Shown piece by piece: positions 48,999-56,949 of a stretch of 64,000 nucleotides of DNA; positions within the stretch are counted from its first letter, which is position 1, and each line of letters opens with the position of its first letter. The DNA is taken from NCBI GenBank assembly GCA_044374295.1, contig JBILOU010000004.1, forward strand, positions 1 to 64,000. The letters are read 5' to 3'. Position numbers and translations under genes: made by a program. The stretch comes from CAIZGX01 sp044374295. Its GTDB lineage: Bacteria > Bacteroidota > Bacteroidia > Flavobacteriales_D > Sanyastnellaceae. The notes beneath the pieces were generated by a model that was given only the letters and a program-made list of their open reading frames with translations, was not told the origin of the DNA and did not search any database.

Positions 48999-49475
48999 AT
49001 GAAAACACAAAACCCTTACTTCAGCGAGACCACCTCGGATTTCTTGCCTCTATTCACAGCTGGACCTAAGTTGTGGAAAATCTTTAACAACAACGGATTC
49101 ACGCAGCAAGCGGGATTCAGTGCGAGCCACGCTTCGCGACTTGGATTCGAGCCTGGTAAAATGATTCACCTACGCAAGAACGGCGACTGCATGATTGTCT
49201 TTTTGAAAGACGGTAGAGTGCACGTCATGAATGGTCCGCTTTCACGCTGGCATTTATTCGACAACCTAAACATTGCTACTTTGCGCTGCCTCTTGGCTTT
49301 CGCAAGTTTAAATGAAAACGATCAGTTTGCTTTTCGCTCTTACATGAAAGAGCAATGCAAAGGATTCCGCGACTTGTTTCATCATTTGCCAACGAACAAT
49401 GTGGGTTGGAAAAACCGTTTCTTGAATTACTACAGCAGCTATTCTACGAAAGAGCTTTTCGAGCTTTCGCTTTAA
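48999..49475 (+). CDS. Protein of unknown function
   Basis: A 158-residue soluble protein, without signal peptide or membrane segment, rich in F, L and N. No family recognised. A central part SRLGFEPGKMIHLRKNGDCM followed by IVFLKDGRVHVMNG looks like a small beta domain, and the second half is helical (LRCLLAFASLNENDQF, KNRFLNYYSSYSTKELFEL). An AACATTTG element lies 4 nt before the ATG. It is convergent with the DnaB-like gene, 18 bp apart. Confidence 0.62.
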   Translation: MKTQNPYFSETTSDFLPLFTAGPKLWKIFNNNGFTQQAGFSASHASRLGFEPGKMIHLRKNGDCMIVFLKDGRVHVMNGPLSRWHLFDNLNIATLRCLLAFASLNENDQFAFRSYMKEQCKGFRDLFHHLPTNNVGWKNRFLNYYSSYSTKELFELSL

Positions 49476-49493
49476 CTACTTCATTCTTTTTTC

Positions 49494-50390
49494 TCAGAAC
49501 GGACTATCATCTTCATCCAATGGTTTAACCATTGGATTTGTTTTGTTGTAAAACTGGTAATGCGAAGAATGGTAATACACCAAGTCTTCTTCATCGCGAA
49601 CTCTAGAATCTGCAGTAATAGCCACTCCTGAGGCAAATAGAAAATCTGGACTGAAATAATCGGTGTTCATCCAAGCGTTAATGTCCTTACGTAACATAAA
49701 CACGCGTTTGAAATATTGATTGAAAATATGCCAATTGAAAATACTCAACAGCGAAGGGAATTTTCCGTAGGAAAAATCAATCATGTCGCAAGCTGTGCTT
49801 GTAACAATTAGAACTCCTCTCTCAGTTCCAACAATATCGTCATTCACCCCCCCCAAGAATATCTTCAATAACTCCGGAGATATTTTACCGTCGGAATAAT
49901 TGTATTTGAGTTTGTCTATGATAATAAGTCCACGCGGATGTTTATCTCTGAATTTCAGAATCCCTTCCATTGCAACGTTCAACTTGGGTTCTTTGAATTC
50001 TTGAAAATAAAGCGGGCGAGAATGTAAATCTTCCAGGTACTTGAGACAAAGCGAATCCCAATACATAGCATCGTGCGTCACTTCATGAAATGAGGGAATT
50101 GATTCCTTCGCGCGTTGCAGCATAATCTTATACATGAACAACTCTGGAGAGATGTCAGAACTTAAATAAAGCACTGGCATTCCTTCATCGACATTCTTCA
50201 ATGCAATTTGAAGCGCCATGCTCGTACTTCCGGAGTGTTTATGCGCAACCAACAACGAAATTTCTTGTGAACGAATTCCACCGTTCTTGTCCCATAAATC
50301 AATTCCTGTTGGAAAAGAAACGACATCATTCGTTTCGTTCTGTTCTATTTTTCGCAGCGAGTGCGTCATTAATTTCGACCAAGTAAACAT
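49494..50390 (-). CDS. DnaB-helicase-like (RecA-fold) protein with degenerate Walker A
   Basis: A 298-residue protein resembling the C-terminal domain of replicative helicase DnaB. FPTGIDLWDKNGGIRSQEISLLVA corresponds to the start of the DnaB core, and VLYLSSDISPELFMYKIMLQ, RGLIIIDKLKYNY (Walker B region) and VLIVTSTAC follow in the right order. The Walker A position reads HKHSGSTSMALQIA, with Ser where the essential Lys should be, so ATP hydrolysis is unlikely. No N-terminal DnaB domain is present. A TTG at 50408 would add 6 residues. It may be an adaptor or a domesticated helicase relative; the role is unknown. Confidence 0.72.
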   Translation of the reverse strand: MFTWSKLMTHSLRKIEQNETNDVVSFPTGIDLWDKNGGIRSQEISLLVAHKHSGSTSMALQIALKNVDEGMPVLYLSSDISPELFMYKIMLQRAKESIPSFHEVTHDAMYWDSLCLKYLEDLHSRPLYFQEFKEPKLNVAMEGILKFRDKHPRGLIIIDKLKYNYSDGKISPELLKIFLGGVNDDIVGTERGVLIVTSTACDMIDFSYGKFPSLLSIFNWHIFNQYFKRVFMLRKDINAWMNTDYFSPDFLFASGVAITADSRVRDEEDLVYYHSSHYQFYNKTNPMVKPLDEDDSPF

Positions 50391-50450
50391 GTCAATTGTT
50401 TTACGCAAATTGAAGGTTGAATTGCTCTCGTTTTCGAAATGTTGAAAACT

Positions 50451-50482
50451 AAAAAAGGGAGCTTTCGCTCCCCTTTTTTTTT
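50451..50482 (-). terminator. Rho-independent terminator after the TPR gene
   Basis: Stem GGGAGC / GCTCCC with loop TTTC, flanked by A and T runs, lies 26 bp past the stop at 50508. T runs on both sides could let it act in both directions. Confidence 0.85.
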
Positions 50483-50507
50483 AATTTGTTAAAATCTAAC
50501 AGCTAAA

Positions 50508-51617
50508 TTATTTCACTTCAGCAGCCTTTTCAGGTTGACCTGATTTTCTGTAACATTCTTGAAGCACTTTCTTCAAAGAGCCTTGTGTTGGATCTTGATC
50601 GTAACAAACTTTAAAGTGCTCTGCTGCTTTCGCGAAAACACTCTTTGTTTCCGCTTTACAAGCATCGTAGCGTGCAGTTTCTCTTGGAGGAATGGCGTCA
50701 CACACTTTGAATTTCTCTACCCCTTGATTGTAAAACATAACAGCCAAGTTGTAATGAGCATCGAAGTATGTTGGATTCAATTCCAACGCTCTGTTGTATA
50801 CCTTCTCTGCTTCAACTGGATTGTTGTTCTTTTCGTAAGTCACACCCAATACGAATAAAACACTTTCGTTCTTCGGATCTGCTTCTGTTAAAGCAATCAA
50901 CACGTCGTGTGCCTTCTGGTAGTCTTTGTCTTCAATGTAAATATTCACTTCTGCTGTTAGGATTGAAGAGTTCTTTGGATACTTCGCGCGTGCCTCACTT
51001 AAAATCTTTAAAGCTTCATCCTTTCTTCCTGCTTTAACCAACATGTTTCCAATGCGAGAATAGCAATCTGCAGCTTGGTAATTCAAGCTCGCACAAGTAG
51101 TGAAATTTGCTAAGGCTTTATCTACGTTACCGCAAGCCTCATGACAGATACCCGAGTAATAAACATAAATGGTATCAGTTACTCCGAACATTTTGCTCGT
51201 TGTAATCAAATTATCATAATGCCCTGCCGCTCCGCATGTATTACTCGCTTTATAAGCAGCAATCGCTTTTTGCTCTTCAATTCCTCTGGCGCGATCTACA
51301 ACAGCACCAATCTCCATAACATAGTCTTTGCTTAATTCCAAAGCCTTAGAATAAGAAGCAACCGCCTCATTGAAGCTATTCGCGTATTTCATACTTAAAA
51401 CACTGTCTGTTGCAATGTTCATGTAAATATCACCGCGGTATCTCCAGTATTTTTCTTTACCGGTGGCCTTCGGGTTTGAAGAGGCTTGATTGATGTAATT
51501 CAAAGCTTCCTCGTAATTCTTGTCTTCGTTTGCTCTGAAGGCATTGGTAAGCTCTGCTTGTGCGAACGTTGCAAACGATGTTAGAACTGTCGCGAATAGA
51601 ATGAATGTTTTTTTCAT
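50508..51617 (-). CDS. Exported TPR-repeat protein
   Basis: A 369-residue protein with signal peptide (KKTFILFATVLTSFATFAQ). TPR motifs cover most of it: NKDYEEALNYINQASS, ASYSKALELSKDYV, KALANFTTCASLNYQAADCY, VEAEKVYNRALELNPTYFDAHYNLAVMFY. A Cys-containing part (CDAIPPRETARYDACKAE) lies near the C-terminus. It likely acts as a periplasmic protein-binding scaffold. ATG 51617 is chosen because the longer frame from 51758 lies antisense to gyrA's end and lacks a signal peptide. Ends at a strong terminator. Confidence 0.85.
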   Translation of the reverse strand: MKKTFILFATVLTSFATFAQAELTNAFRANEDKNYEEALNYINQASSNPKATGKEKYWRYRGDIYMNIATDSVLSMKYANSFNEAVASYSKALELSKDYVMEIGAVVDRARGIEEQKAIAAYKASNTCGAAGHYDNLITTSKMFGVTDTIYVYYSGICHEACGNVDKALANFTTCASLNYQAADCYSRIGNMLVKAGRKDEALKILSEARAKYPKNSSILTAEVNIYIEDKDYQKAHDVLIALTEADPKNESVLFVLGVTYEKNNNPVEAEKVYNRALELNPTYFDAHYNLAVMFYNQGVEKFKVCDAIPPRETARYDACKAETKSVFAKAAEHFKVCYDQDPTQGSLKKVLQECYRKSGQPEKAAEVK

Positions 51618-51678
51618 GATATAGGTTTTACATTTTTTCCCTTTGGCAACGTTAGTGCCAAAAGAGATTCTGTGCAAT

Positions 51679-54198
51679 TTATTCTTCACCTCCTTCAGTT
51701 GGAGCTGCAGTTTCACCTTCGGCTGCGTTTTCCTCGCCTTCGGTAGCCTCGCCTTCATTTTCGTCGCGAATCACAGCACACACTGCCGCAATCTCGTCGT
51801 TTCCACGAAGGTTAATCAACTTCACCCCTTGGGTATTTCTTCCCATCACACGAAGTTCATCAACACTCAAACGAATCGCAATTCCAGATTTATTGATAAT
51901 CATGAAATCGTATTCATTGTCTACAGCCAAGATCGCACACAACGGTCCAGTCTTGTCAGTGATGTTAATGGTCTTCACACCTTTTCCTCCGCGATTCGTT
52001 ACACGGTAGTCTTCCAACGAAGAACGCTTACCGAATCCTTTGTCAGATACAACCAAGATGTCGCTGTTCGGGTCGTCTACGCATACCATTCCAATTACTT
52101 CGTCGGTAGCGCTTCCAAGCGATACTGCTTTCACCCCCTGTGCTGTTCTTCCAACCGCACGAACTTTCACTTCTGGGAAACGAATGGCTTTACCTTCTTT
52201 TGTTCCCATAATGATCTCGCTCGCTCCAGTTGTCAAACGTGCTTGCAACAATTCGTCTCCGTCTACAATGGTAATCGCATTGATACCTGAAGAACGAGGT
52301 CTGCTATACGCTTCTAATGATGTCTTCTTGATTAATCCTTGTCTTGTGCAAAGAATAACGAAGTTCGATTTCAAATTCTCCGCGTTATTCAAATCCTTCA
52401 CAGGGATGTAAGCCAAGACTTTGTCGTCTTGCTCAATTTGAATCATGTTTTGAATTGCACGTCCTTTCGCTGTTTTTCCTCCTTCTGGAATTTCAAACAC
52501 ACGCATCCAGAAACATCTTCCTTTCATCGTGAAGATGAGCAAGTAATCGTGGTTCGTTGCGGTGAAGATGTGTTCTACGAAGTCTTCCTGACGTGCAGAT
52601 GTCCCCTTCGCTCCTACTCCGCCGCGGCTTTGCGTGCGGTACTCGTTTAAGTTTGTACGCTTGATGTATCCTGCGTGAGTAATGGTTACAACCATTGCTT
52701 CATCAGGAATCATGTCTTCAATGCTCAAGTCTGCTGAAGAGAATTCAATGATCGAACGACGCTCATCGCCGAACTTCTCTTTCAAATGCGTTAACTCATC
52801 TTTAATGATTTGCATACGCAACTCCTCGCTGTCCAAGATTGCACGAAGACGTGTAATCAACGCCATCAATTCAGCATGTTCTGCGCGGATCTTATCACGC
52901 TCCAATCCTGTAAGACGTTGTAAACGCATTTCAAGAATTGCTTTTGCTTGAATCTCCGACAATCCGAATTGTTGAATTAATCCGTCTTTCGCCTCATCTG
53001 GCGTTTGAGATTTTCTAATCAATGCAATAACTGCATCAATGTTATCTAAGGCTATTAAATATCCTTCTAAGATGTGCGCACGCTCTTCAGCTTTGCGCAA
53101 TTCGAATTTCGTTCTGCGTGTAACAACCTCATGGCGGTGTTCAACGTAGTGACGAATGATGTCTTTCAAATTCAATACTTCAGGACGTCCGTTCACCAAC
53201 GCAATGTTGTTAACCGAGAATGACGTTTGAAGTCCTGTGTATTTATAAAGGTTGTTTAAGACAACGTTTGAAATCGCATCACGCTTCAATTCATAAACAA
53301 CACGAACACCGTTTCTATCTGATTCGTCGCGTATCTCAGCGATTCCTTCAATCTTTCCTTCAAGAACCAATTCCCAGGTGCGCTTCACCATGTCGGCTTT
53401 GTTGATCTGGTAAGGAACCTGTTCAACAATGATACATTCGTGGTTAGCCACTTCTTCAATACGTGCCTTCGCACGAATAACTACACGACCTCTTCCCGTT
53501 TCGTATGCAGACTTCACTCCTTCCAAACCGTGAATAACACCACCTGTTGGGAAATCCGGTGCCTTGATGTGTTGCATTAATTCTTCAGTCGTGATGTCAC
53601 GATTGTCGATGTATGCAGCAATACCGTCGCACACTTCAGTCAAATTGTGCGGAGCCATGTTCGTTGCCATACCCACCGCAATTCCGCTAACACCGTTCAA
53701 CAATAAGTTTGGAACTTTCGCTGGCATAACGCGAGGCTCTTCCAACGAATCGTCGAAGTTCGCTTGCCAGTCAACGGTGTCTTTATCTAAATCTTCAAGA
53801 AGCTCTTCAGCCAATTTTCTCAAACGTGCTTCAGTGTAACGCATTGCTGCTGCGTTATCACCATCCATCGAACCGAAGTTACCTTGTCCGTCTACCAGCG
53901 GGTAGCGCAAAGACCAAGGCTGCGCCATACGAACCATGGTTTCGTATACAGCCGAGTCACCGTGTGGGTGATACTTACCCAAAACTTCTCCGACAATACG
54001 TGCTGATTTCTTGTATGGTCTGTTCGACAACATTCCCAAATCGAGCATACCGTACAACACACGACGGTGAACTGGCTTCAGTCCATCGCGCACATCTGGT
54101 AAAGCTCTACTCACAATCACCGACATCGAATAATCGATGTAGGCTGATTTCATTTCATCTTCAATGTTTATCTTAAGAATTCTTTCTCCTGATTCCAT
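51679..54198 (-). CDS. gyrA: DNA gyrase subunit A
   Basis: The 839-residue breakage-reunion subunit of gyrase, which introduces negative supercoils with GyrB. The catalytic tyrosine is Y121 (AAAMRYTEARL). The quinolone region YHPHGDSAVYETMVRMAQ keeps S82, with Glu at 86 where E. coli has Asp. The C-terminal six-bladed wrapping domain includes the GyrA box QRGGKG-like NRGGKGVKTI. A very acidic tail (about 30 residues rich in E, G and A) closes the protein. gyrB is not in the window. Confidence 0.97.
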   Translation of the reverse strand: MESGERILKINIEDEMKSAYIDYSMSVIVSRALPDVRDGLKPVHRRVLYGMLDLGMLSNRPYKKSARIVGEVLGKYHPHGDSAVYETMVRMAQPWSLRYPLVDGQGNFGSMDGDNAAAMRYTEARLRKLAEELLEDLDKDTVDWQANFDDSLEEPRVMPAKVPNLLLNGVSGIAVGMATNMAPHNLTEVCDGIAAYIDNRDITTEELMQHIKAPDFPTGGVIHGLEGVKSAYETGRGRVVIRAKARIEEVANHECIIVEQVPYQINKADMVKRTWELVLEGKIEGIAEIRDESDRNGVRVVYELKRDAISNVVLNNLYKYTGLQTSFSVNNIALVNGRPEVLNLKDIIRHYVEHRHEVVTRRTKFELRKAEERAHILEGYLIALDNIDAVIALIRKSQTPDEAKDGLIQQFGLSEIQAKAILEMRLQRLTGLERDKIRAEHAELMALITRLRAILDSEELRMQIIKDELTHLKEKFGDERRSIIEFSSADLSIEDMIPDEAMVVTITHAGYIKRTNLNEYRTQSRGGVGAKGTSARQEDFVEHIFTATNHDYLLIFTMKGRCFWMRVFEIPEGGKTAKGRAIQNMIQIEQDDKVLAYIPVKDLNNAENLKSNFVILCTRQGLIKKTSLEAYSRPRSSGINAITIVDGDELLQARLTTGASEIIMGTKEGKAIRFPEVKVRAVGRTAQGVKAVSLGSATDEVIGMVCVDDPNSDILVVSDKGFGKRSSLEDYRVTNRGGKGVKTINITDKTGPLCAILAVDNEYDFMIINKSGIAIRLSVDELRVMGRNTQGVKLINLRGNDEIAAVCAVIRDENEGEATEGEENAAEGETAAPTEGGEE

Positions 54199-54338
54199 AG
54201 TGGTTGTTCCCGCTTAAAAAGTTGAACTGTCACGGGTACGCGAAAATACTCCAGATTGAAGCGAAAATTGACCAATTGTGGCGGTTATAGTTATTCACAA
54301 ATGACAAAAAGGCTGTGGAAAATTCAATGGTATTATGT

Positions 54339-54368
54339 TTTGAGGAAGGGAAGTAAGGAATACATTTG
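54339..54368 (+). promoter_or_regulatory. clpC promoter
   Basis: TTTG (54339-54342), 18 nt, then a perfect -7 TACATTTG (54361-54368); the ATG is 28 nt further. The purine-rich leader ends AAGGAAAGAT, one of few Shine-Dalgarno-like stretches here. Confidence 0.6.
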
Positions 54369-54396
54369 AGGTTGACTAAATAAGGTAAGGAAAGAT

Positions 54397-56949
54397 ATGG
54401 ACGCTAAGTTTTCAGAACAAGTACAAGAAGTCCTGCGATACAGCAGAGAGGAGGCATTGCGATTAGGTCACAACTACATCGGAATAGAGCATTTTTTATT
54501 GGGAATACTTCGTGAAGAAGATTGCACCGCAACGAAGGTTTTAAAAAGCTTGGGCGTAGACCTTTCGTTTTTACGCAAAAGCGTTGAAGCCTCTGTGCGC
54601 AACGCTGGTTCTTACGGTTCTTCAACCGTAACAAGTTCAGGTATTTCTTTGGTGAAACAAGCTGAACGCGTATTGAAGCTTTCATACATAGAAGCGAAAT
54701 CGCACAAGAAGACCATGGTGAACACAGAGCACCTTCTTCTCACTATTTTGAAAGACTCTGACAATGTCGTTACTCGAACACTCGAACCCATGGGCGTAGA
54801 TTACAACGCGGTGAACCGCGAATTAGGTGATGGAGAAGATGAAAACGTTCGCAAGTCTGACTTGCCACGTGCAGAATTCCCTAATGCAGATGACGACGAT
54901 GAAGAAGATCGTCCATTCACAGGTGGAAGCGGCGGAACAACTAAGAAGCCAGGGGATTCAAAAAGTAAAACTCCTGTACTAGACAACTTCGGTCGCGATT
55001 TAACCAAATACGCAACAGAAGGGAAATTAGATCCAATTGTTGGACGCGAGAAAGAAATTGAACGTGTTTCGCAAATCCTTTCCAGAAGAAAGAAAAACAA
55101 TCCAATTCTTATTGGTGAGCCAGGCGTTGGTAAATCTGCAATCGCTGAAGGTCTTGCCTTGCGAATCATTCAGAAAAAAGTATCTCGTGTGCTTTTCGAT
55201 AAGCGCGTAGTTACCTTAGACATTGCTTCATTGGTTGCTGGAACAAAATACCGCGGACAATTCGAAGAGCGCATGAAAGCGGTGATGAATGAATTGGAAA
55301 AATCTCCAGATGTCATTCTTTTCATCGATGAAATTCACACCATTGTTGGCGCGGGTGGCGCAAGTGGAAGCCTTGATGCAAGTAACATGTTCAAGCCAGC
55401 GTTAGCACGAGGCGAAATCCAATGCATTGGTGCTACTACACTTGACGAATACCGTCAGTATATTGAGAAAGACGGTGCTTTAGAGCGTCGCTTCCAAAAG
55501 GTAGTGGTTGATCCAACTACGGTTGAAGAGACCATTCAAATTTTAAATAACATCAAAGACAAATACGAGTCTCACCACAGTGTAACTTACACAGATGAGG
55601 CTTTGGAGGCTTGCGTGAAACTAACCGCACGTTACATCACAGACCGTCACCTTCCAGACAAGGCCATTGATGCATTGGATGAAGTGGGATCTCGTGTTCA
55701 CTTGCAGAACATTTCTGTTCCACAAGAGATCATTGAAATCGAAAAAGAAATTGAAGGAATTCAAGAGGAAAAACTTCGCGTGGTTCGCAGTGCGAAATAC
55801 GAAGAAGCGGCTCAACTGCGCGACAGACAGAAGGCTTTAGAAGCAAGTCTCGAGGAAGCGAAGAAGAAATGGGAAGAGCAGACACGCACACAACGCACAA
55901 CAGTAACAGCTGCAAATGTTGAAGAAGTTGTTGCAATGATGACGGGTATTCCTGTTCAAAAAGTAGCAGAGACTGAAAGCGGTCGTCTTGCGAAAATGGA
56001 CAAAGAACTGGAAGGAAAAGTTATTGGACAAGAAGATGCGATTATTAAAGTTGTAAAAGCGATCAAACGCAATCGCGCTGGATTGAAAGATCCAAACCGA
56101 CCGATTGGTTCATTTATTTTCTTAGGCCCAACAGGAGTTGGTAAAACACAACTTGCGAAAGAATTGGCGCGTTACATGTTCGATTCTGACGATGCGCTTA
56201 TACGCATTGACATGAGTGAGTACATGGAGAAATTCGCTGTGTCTCGCTTGATTGGAGCGCCTCCGGGATATGTTGGTTACGAAGAAGGTGGCCAGTTAAC
56301 CGAAAAGGTTCGTCGCAAGCCATACAGCATTGTGTTATTGGATGAAATTGAAAAAGCTCATCCAGATGTTTTCAATCTATTGCTTCAAGCGTTAGACGAC
56401 GGACAAATGACGGATAGCATGGGTCGTAAGATTGACTTCAAGAATACAGTTATCATTATGACTTCGAACATTGGTGCTCGCCAACTTCAAGACTTCGGAA
56501 CGGGCGTTGGATTTGGAACCACTTCTCGTGTTACACAAGAAGACGACAGCAAGAAAGGTGTGATTGAAGCAGCATTGAAAAAAGCATTCTCTCCGGAATT
56601 CTTAAATCGTGTTGATGATATCATTGTCTTCAACGCATTGAAGAAAGAAGACATTCACCAGATCATCGATATCGAGTTGAAGAAATTATTCTCTCGTATT
56701 ACAGACCTTGGATACACCATTGCTCTTACTGAAACAGCGAAAGACTACATTGCAGATAAAGGGTTCGATGAGAAGTACGGTGCTCGTCCATTGCGCAGAG
56801 CCATTCAGAAATACTTGGAAGATCCATTGGCTGAAGAAATCATTAACAGTCAAATTAAACCTGGAGACACCCTTCACGTCGATTACGACACAGAGGCCCA
56901 AGAGGTGAAAATGCACGTGGAGAAAGGAACTACACCTGCGGCAGAATAA
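54397..56949 (+). CDS. clpC: ClpC-type AAA+ unfoldase of the Clp protease
   Basis: An 850-residue Hsp100 chaperone that feeds proteins to ClpP. N-terminal Clp_N repeats (1-145), an acidic linker (about 150-195), AAA domain 1 with Walker A GEPGVGKSA and B LFIDEIHT, a middle region holding a UVR motif (KYEEAAQLRDRQKAL), AAA domain 2 with GPTGVGKTQLAKEL, and the C-terminal D2-small domain. A VGF loop (TGVGFG), the ClpP contact, is present. Divergent from gyrA, single gene. Confidence 0.95.
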   Translation: MDAKFSEQVQEVLRYSREEALRLGHNYIGIEHFLLGILREEDCTATKVLKSLGVDLSFLRKSVEASVRNAGSYGSSTVTSSGISLVKQAERVLKLSYIEAKSHKKTMVNTEHLLLTILKDSDNVVTRTLEPMGVDYNAVNRELGDGEDENVRKSDLPRAEFPNADDDDEEDRPFTGGSGGTTKKPGDSKSKTPVLDNFGRDLTKYATEGKLDPIVGREKEIERVSQILSRRKKNNPILIGEPGVGKSAIAEGLALRIIQKKVSRVLFDKRVVTLDIASLVAGTKYRGQFEERMKAVMNELEKSPDVILFIDEIHTIVGAGGASGSLDASNMFKPALARGEIQCIGATTLDEYRQYIEKDGALERRFQKVVVDPTTVEETIQILNNIKDKYESHHSVTYTDEALEACVKLTARYITDRHLPDKAIDALDEVGSRVHLQNISVPQEIIEIEKEIEGIQEEKLRVVRSAKYEEAAQLRDRQKALEASLEEAKKKWEEQTRTQRTTVTAANVEEVVAMMTGIPVQKVAETESGRLAKMDKELEGKVIGQEDAIIKVVKAIKRNRAGLKDPNRPIGSFIFLGPTGVGKTQLAKELARYMFDSDDALIRIDMSEYMEKFAVSRLIGAPPGYVGYEEGGQLTEKVRRKPYSIVLLDEIEKAHPDVFNLLLQALDDGQMTDSMGRKIDFKNTVIIMTSNIGARQLQDFGTGVGFGTTSRVTQEDDSKKGVIEAALKKAFSPEFLNRVDDIIVFNALKKEDIHQIIDIELKKLFSRITDLGYTIALTETAKDYIADKGFDEKYGARPLRRAIQKYLEDPLAEEIINSQIKPGDTLHVDYDTEAQEVKMHVEKGTTPAAE

